Positions 23,211 through 40,100 of a stretch of 64,000 bases of DNA are shown here, one piece after another. Position numbers and translations under genes: made by a program. The stretch's first letter is position 1. Every line of letters starts with the position of its first letter. The DNA comes from Argentina anserina (Eukaryota; Streptophyta; Magnoliopsida; Rosales; Rosaceae): positions 14,893,001 through 14,957,000 of the forward strand of contig NC_065875.1 of the NCBI RefSeq assembly GCF_933775445.1. The letters run 5' to 3'. A model generated the notes under the pieces. That model was given only the letters and a program-made list of their open reading frames with translations. It was not told where the DNA came from and made no database searches.

Positions 23211-26200
23211 ATGCGACCGATGCGAGGCGGAGGCCACGACCGGATCAACACGTGTCTCCCCGACGAGCTCATCGTCGAGGTCTTCCGGCGCCTCGACTCC
23301 AAGCCCAGCCACGACTCCTCCTCCCTCGTCTGCAAGCGCTGGCTCGCCCTCGAGCGCCGCAGCCGCACCAGCCTCCGTATCGGCGCCACCGGTAACCCCG
23401 ACCTCTTCGTCGACCTCCTCTCCCGCCGCTTCGTCAACGTCCGCCACGTCCACATTGACGAGCGCCTCAACATTTCTCTCCCCGTCCACCTCGTAATCCC
23501 AAATCCCTAATATTGTAATCTCAATTTTCAATTCAATCCAATCCAATCATTTCTAACGAAACGTCGTCGTTTCTTGTGTGTTTTTGAAGGGAAGCGCGGC
23601 GAGGTGGCGCGGCGGGAGCTCGTCGAGCTATAATAAGAGCGAGGAGGATGGAGTTGAGACTAATAGCTTATCCGACGCCGGCATGGTTGCGCTGGGCCAT
23701 GGCTTTCTGAAGCTCGAAAGGCTCAGCCTCGTCTGGTGCTCTAGTGTCTCCAGCGCCGGATTGACTTCGCTTGCCGACAAGTGTAGGTTGCTCAAATCAT
23801 TGGATTTGCAGGTACATTGGTGTCAGCATTGTTATGTTACATAGTTTAGAGCTTAATTCCAATGCTTATCGCCTTTTGCCCTGTTTTAAAAGTTCGATTT
23901 TTGCTTGAAGATTTACTAAATTTTGCAGTAGCCGAGCTGTTTTTTTTTTTGATGTTATTATTGAGTGCAGGGTTGCTATGTGGGAGATCAGGGAGTGGCG
24001 GCTGTGGGACAGTGTTGCAAGCAGCTCGAAGATTTGAACTTGCGGTTTTGCGAGGGGTTGACGGACGTTTGTTTGGTAGAGCTGGCTAGTGGAGTTGGGA
24101 AGTCGTTAAAGTCGCTTGGCATTGCGGCTTGTGTGAAGATAACTGATACTGCGTTGGAAGCGGTGAGGTTGCACTGCAAGTCGCTAGAGAGCATGTCGTT
24201 GGATGCAGAGTCCATCCACAACAAAGGGGTGCTTGCTGTGGTTCAAGGATGTCCTGGTTTGAAAGTTTTGAAGCTACAATGCATAAATGTCACGGATGAG
24301 GTTTTGATAGCTGTGGGAAATTGTTGTTCGTACGTGGAGATTTTGGCTCTATATACCTTCCAGCGGTTTTCTGATAAGTTAGTACTCCTTGAAACTTGTG
24401 ATTTAAACTTTAGTTGGTCATTGCGATATGATGCAATTATGAAAATTAAACATGAGTTTGGAATAAGAAGGTTGGTTTTCAAATGGGTGGTGGAGTCCTA
24501 CTTAAGTTTATATTAATTGAGCTAAATGCATTCGAAAAGAAGTAGTAAAGAACTAACGTGAACTGGGAAATTTGGAGATTTCATTTTCATTTTGTTTTTG
24601 TTCTCTCGTCACTTATGTGACTCTGTTTCTGCAATGCAGAGGGTTACATGCTATTGGGAATGGATGTAAGAAGTTAAAAAATCTTACTCTAAGTGACTGC
24701 TACTTTCTAAGTGATAAGGCTTTGGAATCAATTGCAATTGGCTGCAAAGAACTCACACATCTTGAAGTGAACGGGTGCCACAATATCGGAACTTTGGGTC
24801 TAGAATCCATAGGGAAATCTTGCCCGTATGTTCCTCTCACAACTGAACTTAAATTGGTAATTTAGGTGGTAATATAGAGATGCTTGAATTAGTTTTCATT
24901 GGTTATGTCATATGGAGATGTGTAATGACCATTCAATAGTTGGTTAAGCAGAGATTATATCTTAAAGTTGAATCTATATGTTCGATTCAGTTGGGAAATT
25001 TATTGGTTGTGTTTCTAGGTAAAATGAGGTCAACATGGTTTCATTTATGTGCCGGGTAAATTGCCAGACCATACCTTCTATTAGCAAGGGTTATAGACTC
25101 ATTTGTATGTTCTTGAATTTTATGTTAGGTTATGCAATATCCTGCTTGATCTCCCTTTTTCTGTTTCCTGCTGGAATGGCTGGTTAATGTACAACTCTTG
25201 AATGTGTGCAGGCGTCTCACTGAATTAGCATTGTTGTACTGCCAAAGGATAGGCAAATTTGTACTTGCTGAGATCGGAAAAGGCTGTAAGTTCTTGCAAG
25301 CTCTTCACTTGGTAGATTGCTCAAGTATTGGGGATGAAGCCATTTGCAGTATTGCTATGGGATGCAGGAATTTGAAGAAACTTCATATTCGTCGATGTTA
25401 TGAGGTATCTCTCCCTTTCACTCTTTATGTGCTTATACTCATGCAGCATATACATTTTGCCCATCATTGACTTTTTGAATTGCTTTGCTCATACTCAACC
25501 AAACTGATATCACTGACATTTTTATCCATTCATTTTTTCCTGATATACTATTAACCTATGTTGCACGGACACGGCACTTGGAGGCGTGTCGCCGTGTCCG
25601 ACACGTCCGGACACGGCGATACGACACGATACACATTTTTTCCGTATCGGACACACCACGTGGCGTATCTGAAAATATTGACTTTTCTGATGCGTTGACA
25701 GACGCGCCACATCAGCATCGGATGGCGGTCAACGGCGGAGGAACGGTGGCGATGAAAAGCAAAAAAGAGGAAATCCAATCATGCTCCAATTTTGAAGAGT
25801 TGAGAGTATAATTGAACTAGAAATTGAAGGAGATGACTGGGTTTACCAATTTGGGACTGAAAACCTTATCGGAGTTTGAGAACTCGCCGGAGCTCCAAGG
25901 ATGCTCCACTGTGCTAATTCCGATTTGTCTAATATCGGGGTTGTTGGAGAAGTTTCTGGTATGGATAGATAGATAATGAGATGGTGAATAAAGTGATTTG
26001 GTTGCATGTGTTTGAATCGCCGGACGGTGGCGGTGTGAGGAGGAGAAGGTGGTGGCGTTCAGTGGTGAAGAGGTGAGAGCGATGCTCTCTGTTGCGTTAT
26101 CGCACAAGTGAAGAAGAAGAAGAGTGTGTCATTCTTTTTTTGGGCTTAATGAAAATGGGCTCGGGCCTTGGGCTCGGGTCATGGGTTTTTAAGAGAGGCT

Positions 26201-27655
26201 GGGCTGACCCTTAAGGCCTAAATTAAATTAAAAACCCAAACTGAAAAACATTTTTAAAACAAAGTAAAACGTTAGAAATTCGTAAAAACTAATTCGAGCG
26301 TCGAAAAAATATTCCGAAGACATTTTTTTGGCGACGTGTAGTTTAATATTAATGTATTAAACTACATTTTTCGACATTTCAAGAAAATGTCAATTAATTA
26401 GTCATAATGTGTCGGTAATCGAGATTAAAAATCTATGGTATTACAATTTGTGTAGATTATTTAGTTCAGTTTCTTGCCCTTTTGGTTGAGGGTGAAAGTT
26501 CTAATCTATAATTGAATAATACTTTTGAAATAAGATTTACTGAGTTAGGTTTTATGTAACCAATTCTTTTTAGATATGTTGTGCAACCTTTTGAGCCGTA
26601 TAATTTTGAATTTTAATGTGTGTGTGTGTATTATAGAGGCTTTTCTGCTTGATTGCTCGCTGTTGACATTTTATTTTTCTGGTCTAGATTGGAAACAAGG
26701 GTGTTGTAGCAATTGGAGAGAACTGTAGGTCTTTAACCAACCTTAGCCTCCGATTTTGTGACAGGTAATAATTTTTGGCAACTTTTTTATATTCTGTCTA
26801 GTTCGTTATAACACATTATCCCATTACTCTCAGGTTGATCCTTATTTAGAATGTTAGAGAATTTGCTGTTTTAAAGTCTTTGTATTAATCTGTTGAATGT
26901 TAGTGTTTCTAACATTATATTAATATATTATATTCACTTTTGTTCTACTATTAGAGTGGGGGATGAGGCCCTTATTGCTGTTAGTCAGTGTAGCTCTCTA
27001 CAATATCTGAATGTCAGTGGCTGCCACCAAATTGGCAATGCTGGATTGATAGCTATTGCAAGAGGTTGTGCGGAAATCACTTACCTGGATGTAAGTGTCC
27101 TGCAGGTGTGTTTCCCCTCTCTCTCTATACATGTGCCACAAAAGCTATATTTTGGTCTTCTTGTGCTGTATATTTGGCAAGATCTTGCTTTTCATGCTAT
27201 TAGTGGTTTGGAATGCCCAACAATATGAGACTTAGAATTTCTTTTGGAGGAGAAGTATTATTTAGTTAAATTGTTATTGAGGCCGCAAAAGCATCTCTAG
27301 GTAGGTAGTAGCAAATGAAGTTTCCATCATTTATCGATGCACACAATACCTATGCAAGATATGTACTTTGTACATGTGTTGTAGTATCCTCTTTAAACCT
27401 GACACATTATTCCTGATTTGCAAGAATTTGGGGGATTTGTCATTGGCTGAATTAGGTGAAGGCTGTCCAAACCTGAAGGAGATTGTGCTGTCACATTGCC
27501 GTCAAATAACTGATGTTGGTTTAAACCATCTTGTCAAAAACTGCACAATGCTCACATCCTGTCACATGGTTTATTGCCAAGGTATCACTTCTGCTGGGGT
27601 TGCCACTGTGGTTTCGAGCTGTCCCAACATAAAAAAGGTCCTGGTTGAGAAGTGA
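23211..27655 (+). CDS. FBL4: F-box/LRR protein, FBL4 type, 582 aa, with early stop
   Basis: Eight exons: 23211-23492, 23590-23811, 23971-24377, 24640-24825, 25212-25404, 26688-26764, 26955-27105, 27425-27655; sum 1749 nt. Residues about 12-55 are the F-box (RINTCLPDELIVEVFRRL, then SLVCKRWLALERRSR). The rest is a run of Cys-containing LRRs (CKELTHLEVNGCHNIG, CKFLQALHLVDCSSIGDEA, CSSLQYLNVSGCHQIGNAG). Such proteins are substrate receptors of SCF ubiquitin ligases. The frame stops at TGA 27653-27655 right after VLVEK. Beyond it the same frame stays open to 27721 and encodes a tail (KVSQRTKRRAGSIISYL) that I recall as conserved in FBL4 orthologues, so Trp codon TGG seems to have become TGA. Intron 5 (25405-26687) holds inserted repeat DNA. 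Confidence 0.9.
25550..26440. repeat. Inserted repetitive DNA in FBL4 intron 5
   Basis: Begins with TGTTGCACGGACACGGCACTT and a dense set of GGACACGGC/CGACACG motifs (25558-25640), a repeat type I recall from many plant genomes. It is followed by a GC-balanced stretch whose minus strand (25817-26107) has a Ser/His-rich frame, and by AT-rich DNA with CGACGTGTAG/ATTAAACTAC near 26330-26370. I could not find clean terminal repeats or a target duplication, so the class and borders are open. Confidence 0.45.
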
Positions 27656-28898
27656 AAGGTTAGCCAGAGGACCAAAAGGAGGGCCGGCTCCATAATATCT
27701 TATCTTTGTGTGGAACTATGAAGTCCGCTTAAGAGTTATATATGTACATTCACTGGATCTGAGTAAGCTTGCTTGGTTGTCTGTATAAATTATAGTTCTT
27801 GTTTCCTTTTCCATTTTCCCTTTCTTTTGGATTTTCCTGTAAATCAAAATAAATGTTTGGAAGTGTAAGAATTATCAGTTGGCATGAATAAAATCATATC
27901 TGTTCAGCTATGAAAGTCAAAAAGCTTGTTAGACACAGTTTCCTCTTGATTTGTTTCGTAGTCTCTGAACACAAGACTGATTGATCAGGCAGCTGATAGG
28001 GTATCAATGAATTATATAAGTTTCCTTTTTGAATGCTGTAGCTAAACTGTCCATTGCTCAGTGTAGAGACTCAACGGAATGGAAAGAACATCAATACATA
28101 TGTTGTTTTCCGATCGGTTTTTACGTTGTTTTTGTAAGAAATTGGCCTTTGCTGATGGATTGCTCAGAAGTCAGAACATCATATGGGTCGGCAAATTGAA
28201 ATGACACTGAACTGTTAGATTCAACTTAAGCTGGACTGATCTCAGCTGAACTCACTCAGTTCAAGGCTTGTGGTGTGGTGCAGCCGTGAATTTCATAGTT
28301 GCTCACTGGCTTTTTCGGGCAGTAATGGAGGGTGGGAATTCAACAACAGCTTTGTAGCTCTGTTCAGGACAATTTGTCTTCACTGGAAGGTTGTATGGTG
28401 ACAATGGAAATCCGCTTGCATTCGACCGAAATTCCAGTTTTACACAGGCCGTAAAGGCAATGATGCTGCTCATCAGCTCACTGCTTTTGGTGTTGGCTTG
28501 GAGCCGGAACAATTTCTTTGTCCTGCACCCTTGTTTCTTCAAGCTGCAATTGCAGCTGATATTGGTTCCTTTGTAAACTCTTAATATTTCAATAAATGGT
28601 TGTTTGATTCAAAACTGAAAATGCCAACCTTGGATTATATGAAGTATTGCATTTGCATTATATAGTTTCAATAGAAACTGGAAGGGTTTACAAAGTATCA
28701 TATGAAACTCAAGAAATTCCTATTACAGAACAGGAAACAAATCCTAAAAGAATCAAGAACATATGTTGCTATCTATCAATATTAGCACTGATCCCCCATC
28801 TTGATCTATACTGTTTGGGTGGAACTGGTGCTGTAATAAAGTAAAGAACCTGGCTAACATTTCTCCTCTAGAATAGTCACAGTACTATTTCCATTTCT
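27656..28898. other. Convergent intergenic region, FBL4 and SQE copy 1 3' ends
   Basis: 27656-27860 is probable FBL4 3' UTR and includes the 22-codon lost tail (27656-27721). The region 28290-28560 has weak reading frames on both strands, none with recognisable motifs. SQE copy 1 ends at 28899 from the other side. Confidence 0.4.
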
Positions 28899-31461
<2,563 letters not shown>

Positions 31462-31598
31462 CTTCAACAACAAAAATGTTAAAGTTTGTTTGAAGAATGA
31501 TACTGCAGTATCCTCAGTATTGCTTTGTGATTATTGTTTTCAGGTATAGGAATGTGAAGAACTTATGGTTTGTTGGAGAGTTGTGGAACTTGAATGGG

Positions 31599-31606
31599 TT
31601 TATATA
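31599..31606 (-). promoter_or_regulatory. TATA box of SQE copy 1
   Basis: On the minus strand TATATAAA is followed by CCCATTCAAGTTCCACAAC, about 140 bases before the ATG. The same string with small changes is at the SQE copy 2 TATA box, so the core promoter was duplicated with the gene. Confidence 0.7.
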
Positions 31607-32279
31607 GATAGAAGAAACCCACAACTTCCCCGAAGCTGTCGATCACTCCAAGTCCAAGCCATGCCAGTAGTCAGTTGGGATTGGTGTGGTCGTTGTAATC
31701 ATATTATATGATTATTTGACTACGTACGTTTATGCATTTGTATGAAAGCTCAGGAAGAAGAAGACGAAAATGCATAAATAAATTGTAGCTGCTTGCTTGG
31801 AAATGGAAGGAAGACGTATGCATCAATGGTTTCTTTGACCAAAACTTGGTCTCAATTGGAGAGCTGAACAAGTAGTGAACTTAGTGATCACTTGACTAAT
31901 TCGCATGTGTTTTATATTGAACACATTGATCAACTCGATCTGTTTGGATTGAAATATAACAAGAAATATTAAAATGTATTATCAGATTGTTCTGAAGTAA
32001 GCTTTTGACAGATGCAGAGGAATGGGATTGAATAATAAAACATATTATTTCAAAATTTACTAAACATATATTCAATATTTCAATTTAAAAATAAAATGTT
32101 TCTTGGTTTTCTTGATGGTGAAACCTTGATTGCCAAAGATGTGATCCTATCCTTGTCTCTTCCATTAGGCTCGTACACAAGCCATTTTTGGCAGTTGTCT
32201 TCTTTTTTAAATCCCCAAGTTAACAGACACTGACCAGAAAAAACTACCCACCTTCTTGACAGCTTCCAAAGACAGCTTA
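31607..32279. promoter_or_regulatory. Shared upstream region between divergent SQE genes
   Basis: About 670 bp between the two TATA boxes. Near each TATA box the arms are similar (GACAGCTTCC/GACAGCTTCG about 25-60 bases upstream); the centre (about 31700-32200) is AT-rich and does not look palindromic. It could act as a two-way promoter. No specific operator or response element is claimed. Confidence 0.5.
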
Positions 32280-32287
32280 TATATAAA
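32280..32287 (+). promoter_or_regulatory. TATA box of SQE copy 2
   Basis: TATATAAA followed by CCGTTCAAGTTCCTCAAC, 111 bases before the ATG at 32391. It mirrors the copy 1 promoter. Confidence 0.7.
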
Positions 32288-32390
32288 CCGTTCAAGTTCC
32301 TCAACTGTCCATAACTACCTTCACTTCACAAGCAAAACCCAGAAACTAAAACGCATAGCTACGCAGAACACAGTACTCCTAGTCAGAAAG

Positions 32391-34994
<2,604 letters not shown>

Positions 34995-36281
34995 GGAAAT
35001 GGCAAATGTTGAAGTGTACTTAGACTACTTGGAGAAGGAAATTTTACCAGATACTTATATATTCAATTGTTATATACAATCGTCCAATCTGTAGCAGCAT
35101 TTGTTCCACCTAGAAAGTAAACATCAAGATAGTGGTCGATGCTAAAATTAGAAAGAGGAAATTCTTTTATGATTTGTTGTTTTGCCATGGTAACAAGTTA
35201 CAAACCATGAACTTACTCTTGTACAAAGCTAGAGCAGTGGTAAATTATCCAGATGATTTTTCGGTCATTGGCTTATCTAGTTTCAAGTGCACACCAGTGA
35301 GTAACTGAACAGTTTATAATGTTAGCAATGTATGTGCTGTTGGTCATCAAGATTACAATAATTCTCTGAGAAGAACTACCCATGAATTTTGTAAGAAAAA
35401 TACAAATACTGAAATCAATCATACTGACAAAGGGGGTAGTCGATTCTTGTAAAACCATGTATGAAATTTTCGCAAAATATGGGGTGATGTAGTTACCAGA
35501 ACGATAAAAATATGGGGTGGATTCAGTTAAATAGATTAGACGGGCTATGGAGAAATTCATCAATACACACCGTCTAATTAACATCGATTAACATGTCTTG
35601 CAATTTCGCATAAACTCGAGATATGAGCACATGCTCTCCTAGGCACAAGGTGAAAACCAGTACTCAAGTAGAACCTACACATTTCTAAAAGTTTAATCGA
35701 AAGGCTGTAACAAGTCCATGTCTGTAGAAGTAATAGAACCATACGAATTACTGCTAGATAAATAAGGCCTTTGTCCATTGACATTCGGGGGCTACCCTGT
35801 GTCTATCGTGTAGCTCACAAGCACAGCCGAAAACTCCCTAGTTCTGAAATATGGATGAAGAAGAAAAAAGAGAATCAGGTAAATAAAATCACAGGATAAA
35901 TTCAAAACGACATAATAAACCAAAAAACAGCACAAGGAAATCGATAATATAATATATGCACAAAGATACCTCACAGATGAACGTATTGCTCTATTTGGAA
36001 GACCATCCCCGAATGCAGTTTGGCCAGAGCCTGATCAGACTTGCTGGAACCAGCATATCTGTAGCTCCCTTGTTCAAGTTTGTAACTGTTGCTTACCCTA
36101 CAGTGGATGCTGAAATGAGTTCAACAATATCAAAATATCATGGAATTCTCTAGCAAGCAATTTTCTGAAAAGCATAGGCTTTGACCATGAAGGAATTTTT
36201 TTTTGAAACCAATACATTTCGAAAGGCTCAATGGTGCTCTGCAGTTCATCAGGACACACACAAATACAAGCTGAACACATC
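34995..36281. other. Region between SQE copy 2 and the retrotransposon nest
   Basis: The first ~200 bases are probable 3' UTR. 35270-35980 contains only short minus-strand frames without motifs. 35970-36125 looks mildly coding but I cannot identify it. The last five bases, ACATC (36277-36281), are the candidate target-site flank of the old LTR element. Confidence 0.35.
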
Positions 36282-37138
36282 TGTAGAACGAGAATCTGAA
36301 AACAAATAAGTGTGCAGACACGTGTACAAGTAAAATGTAATTTATTGATAATCAAGCGCGAGGTTACAATCTTTGTAAACTCTTCTGATTCTATCTCCGC
36401 ATGTAACTTGGCTCAAGGGTGACATGCACTTGATCTTGAGAATTTGAGTTTGGATTCGGATTTGATGAAGAACGAGCGATTTGATAGCTTGATGATTCTT
36501 TGTGGACTTGAGTTTGATTTGGATTTGATGAAGAACGAGCGATTTGGTAGCTTGATGATTCTTCGTGGACTTGAGTTTGAATTTAGATTTGATGAAGAAC
36601 GAGCGATTTGGTAGCTTAATGATTCTTCGTGGACTTAAGAGACTTCGGGATTTCTCGAGAGTGATCTTACTTAAGTGATTTCTCTCTTCTTCTCCAGTCT
36701 CATTATCTTCATGTTGGAAGGGGTATTTATAGTATCAATGCTTCTATTTTATAGAATATTTTAATGACACTAAAATAATAGTATTTATTTAATTGTATAA
36801 TTAAATCAATATGTATTTTCTGATTAATTTAAAATTAGTTATTCTCATAACTAAATTAAGCAAAAAATAAATGATTTAATTATAACTGTTAAATTTTTTT
36901 AATTAATTTAATAAAATGTCTCATTACCATTTCGAATCGTCAATGACATTCAATTTCCGATTTAAGTCGGAATCACGTAGTTTCGATTACGATCATTCAT
37001 TTATGTGCTGACACGAGTTTTATTCGGATATGCACTAACTTTTTGACTTTTGGGTCACGTGTGCAATTTTGTCGGGTTTTTGGTCGAGTTAATCATTTAA
37101 TGAAGATGATTTACTTCATTAAATTTCATGTGTCTACA
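36282..37138 (-). repeat. 3' LTR of the old Tat-like element, 857 bp
   Basis: Bounded by TG...CA; its minus strand begins TGTAGACACATGAAATTTAA and ends TTCTCGTTCTACA, like the two 1097-bp LTRs of the young copy. It is shorter mainly because it has about three copies of the internal ~65-bp repeat (AAGAACGAGCGATTTG... on the plus strand, 36440-36620) instead of about six. Next to its right end is AATGTCCCCACTTCAAG, matching the sequence before the young 3' LTR. Confidence 0.9.
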
Positions 37139-40100
37139 AATGTCCCCACTTCAAGTCGTGATGCAGACATGTCGTTGTCACGTGCCGAAAGTGCAGCTTG
37201 AAGTATGCACTTTGATTTGGAGAATTTATGGAATTAGCTTCTGAGGCTCCGTAAAATTTGTAGTAATCTTTCCATGATATAGTTGTTTGATGCTTAAAAG
37301 TATATAATATATTTCTTTGTTTAATTGCATAGAGATTCCACCGCCGAAAACATGTTTTGCTTTAAATTATTTTGTGTTTTCTCTTTACTTTCAATTGTGA
37401 TGTATAACCCGGCTATGATTCTGGTGATTTCATGTCGGTACATGGTTGGAATATTTTGAGTGGAGGACTGCCAGCTCCTTCTGACCTTCTGATCTACCCA
37501 TAATTTCACAAAGTCTTCACCCATTACTTTTATTCTCTATGCTTTATCAATCAATAGCCAAGCCATCATTGTATCATTCTTTGGCATGTGCTCACGACAG
37601 AAAAATCTCATCATCACCTTCCAAGACAATAATTGGAGCTCAAAACGATAGTATAACTTCAGTTCCTTGTGCAACTAGTGGAGTTACTATTTGAACAGTT
37701 CTAACTTCATAGTTCATAGTACTTCTGTCTGAAGTGAGCATACTCACAGTGAAAAGTTTATACTCAAATCTTTCCTAATGCAAGGATGCTATTTCTCCAC
37801 ACTAACCTCTAACTTAGGCATGCGCACAGATTCTAAATGGTACACAAACTGTAACTTCCACTTTGTCCCTAACTTTTGTGGGCCATCAAACAAGACTGGA
37901 ATAATTGCTGGTGAAAGGAAAAGCTTGCATACTATTGAAGCCTATGCAGAGGCAAGATGATAAAGATACTCACTTCCAGGTAGACAAGTTGATCTCAAAA
38001 GTATATACAGCTTCAGCACAGTGAGACTTCACTAGTGCAAGAGCTATGTAGCGATGAGAAATCTTGTTCTTTTCTTCTTTTGACATCTCGGCATAGGTTT
38101 TATCATAACCTTCTTTGGCATGTGCTCATTCTTTGACATGTGCTCACGACAAAACAATCTAGGAATACCAAGCCAGAAAACTCGAGTAACATGTGACGAC
38201 AACATGATTCTGACGAGGCTAGGAAAATCTGGTGGTCGGTTCAAATTTGTGCTTCCCAAAGCGTGGGGGACATGACTTAGACTTTTCCTTTTTGGCAACA
38301 ACATGTCGAAGATGTCTTTTTTGCTTCTCCTTATCCACATGACTTAGACAAGTGTGGGAGAGAATGTTTTAACATGGCCACATATGGTTAAGCACATGGA
38401 GGCATCATGAAGTTAAGGTGGAAGCTGTGGAGCTACCACATTCTTTAAATACTTGGCCATTTCCGAAAATTCTTACCTCCACTGGGTGAAGGCTCACCTC
38501 GCTTACGTGGTATAATAACAACCACTTCTTTCGGTCAGTGTATGTATTGACGTTAGTCAATTTAGGTCCGTCAGTTACCGTTTGCTTCAAAACAGGTGGG
38601 GGTAAAAACAATCAAAAAGTTGATGTGTTGTTGTACACTTGTACTCTCATTGAAACCCAGAAAGTCAGAAACGGTAGAACTCTCTCTCTCTCACTGAACT
38701 TCTGAAGATGTAATAATGTAATCTTTCCTTTTTTTTTACTTCAGCATTAGAAATCTTAATAACAAGATTGAAATTGTAGAAACTAGATCAACAAAAACTC
38801 ATAGTTTCCAATTCCTCTTATAAATTAGCTGATTTGAAGTTGGTATTCATGTTCATATTAATCATTCTTTTCATCAAAATTAGTACCCAAATAATCAATC
38901 TTTAAGCTTTTGATCCATGACGTCTCCAATTCAGCTTCGAACATTGTATTTGAATTCTTTCTCTCATCGACACCCAACCCCGAGTGAATATTAAGCTTTT
39001 ATATTCTTTCTCTAAGATTCCTTTGAGGTGCGAATTGTTTCTGGTGGGTTTGATTCTTTTTAGTTTTTTGGTCAAATCTTCTGGGGTTGGTTGGAGAGAT
39101 GGTGTTAATTAACATTTGCTTGCTGTGATTATTAGCAATTGGACATGAAATCATTTTTGTGCAACTATTGATTCAAATCATGGAAAGCTTTTTCTACGAT
39201 CTTCCCTTTACATCAATCATGGTTGGAGGCTCTGTGTGTTCTCCAATGATGGGCATTTCCGATCATGGAAAGTTGAGAATATGGGATTGAAGTGGGACTT
39301 GAAGGAGAGGAGGGCGACAACGTCGAAGGAGGGTTGCGGAGATGAGGAGGAAGGTGATGAGGAGAGTAGTGATGGCCATTCTTTGATAGGGGTAAGGTTG
39401 TAACTTTTTAATGGGTTTAGTGGTTTGGAGCAGGGAGAAGGGTGATGGATGAGGGTGGCGGTGGATGGCAACAAATCGAAGATAAACAAATCAAAAGGTC
39501 GATACATATGGAGAAATAGAGGCAGAGGTCGATACTAGTTTAGGTTTCTTTTTTGTTATTTCTTTTCTTTTTTGGTTTTGGAGTCACAGTAATTTAACAT
39601 CACAAAATATTATGTGGTTGAAAACACGCCATGTGTCTATAATTTGACTTTATATTAATTATTAATATTTTTGTAACATTTAGAATATCATAGAAAATTG
39701 CTCCTGTACTCAAAAAAATTCCCAAAAAATTTACGCTCTCTAGCTAATGCACTGAATCCACATATGTAATTTTTTGACTTATTTTTTACATGAGTGATAC
39801 GGCTGTCCTTAGGGAATAAGTAGGTTATATAAGGTTGACCACGCGAATCAAAACCTAATTAACGACCAAAATCGGAGAGTTTTGTACCACATTCATATTT
39901 CAGTTTCGTAATTACATTTAACGGTCGAAATTTCTTTTATGAGTTTTAATATTTCAAGTCACAATATGCTTAGTAACATAGTATAACTTGTGCAAATGAG
40001 TATGTTTATAAACCAACTATACTTATGAAAGAAATTTGAAAAAACCAACCGTAAGATATATTTTCGATAACGTATGGATTTCGATCGACTCGGTAAACTC

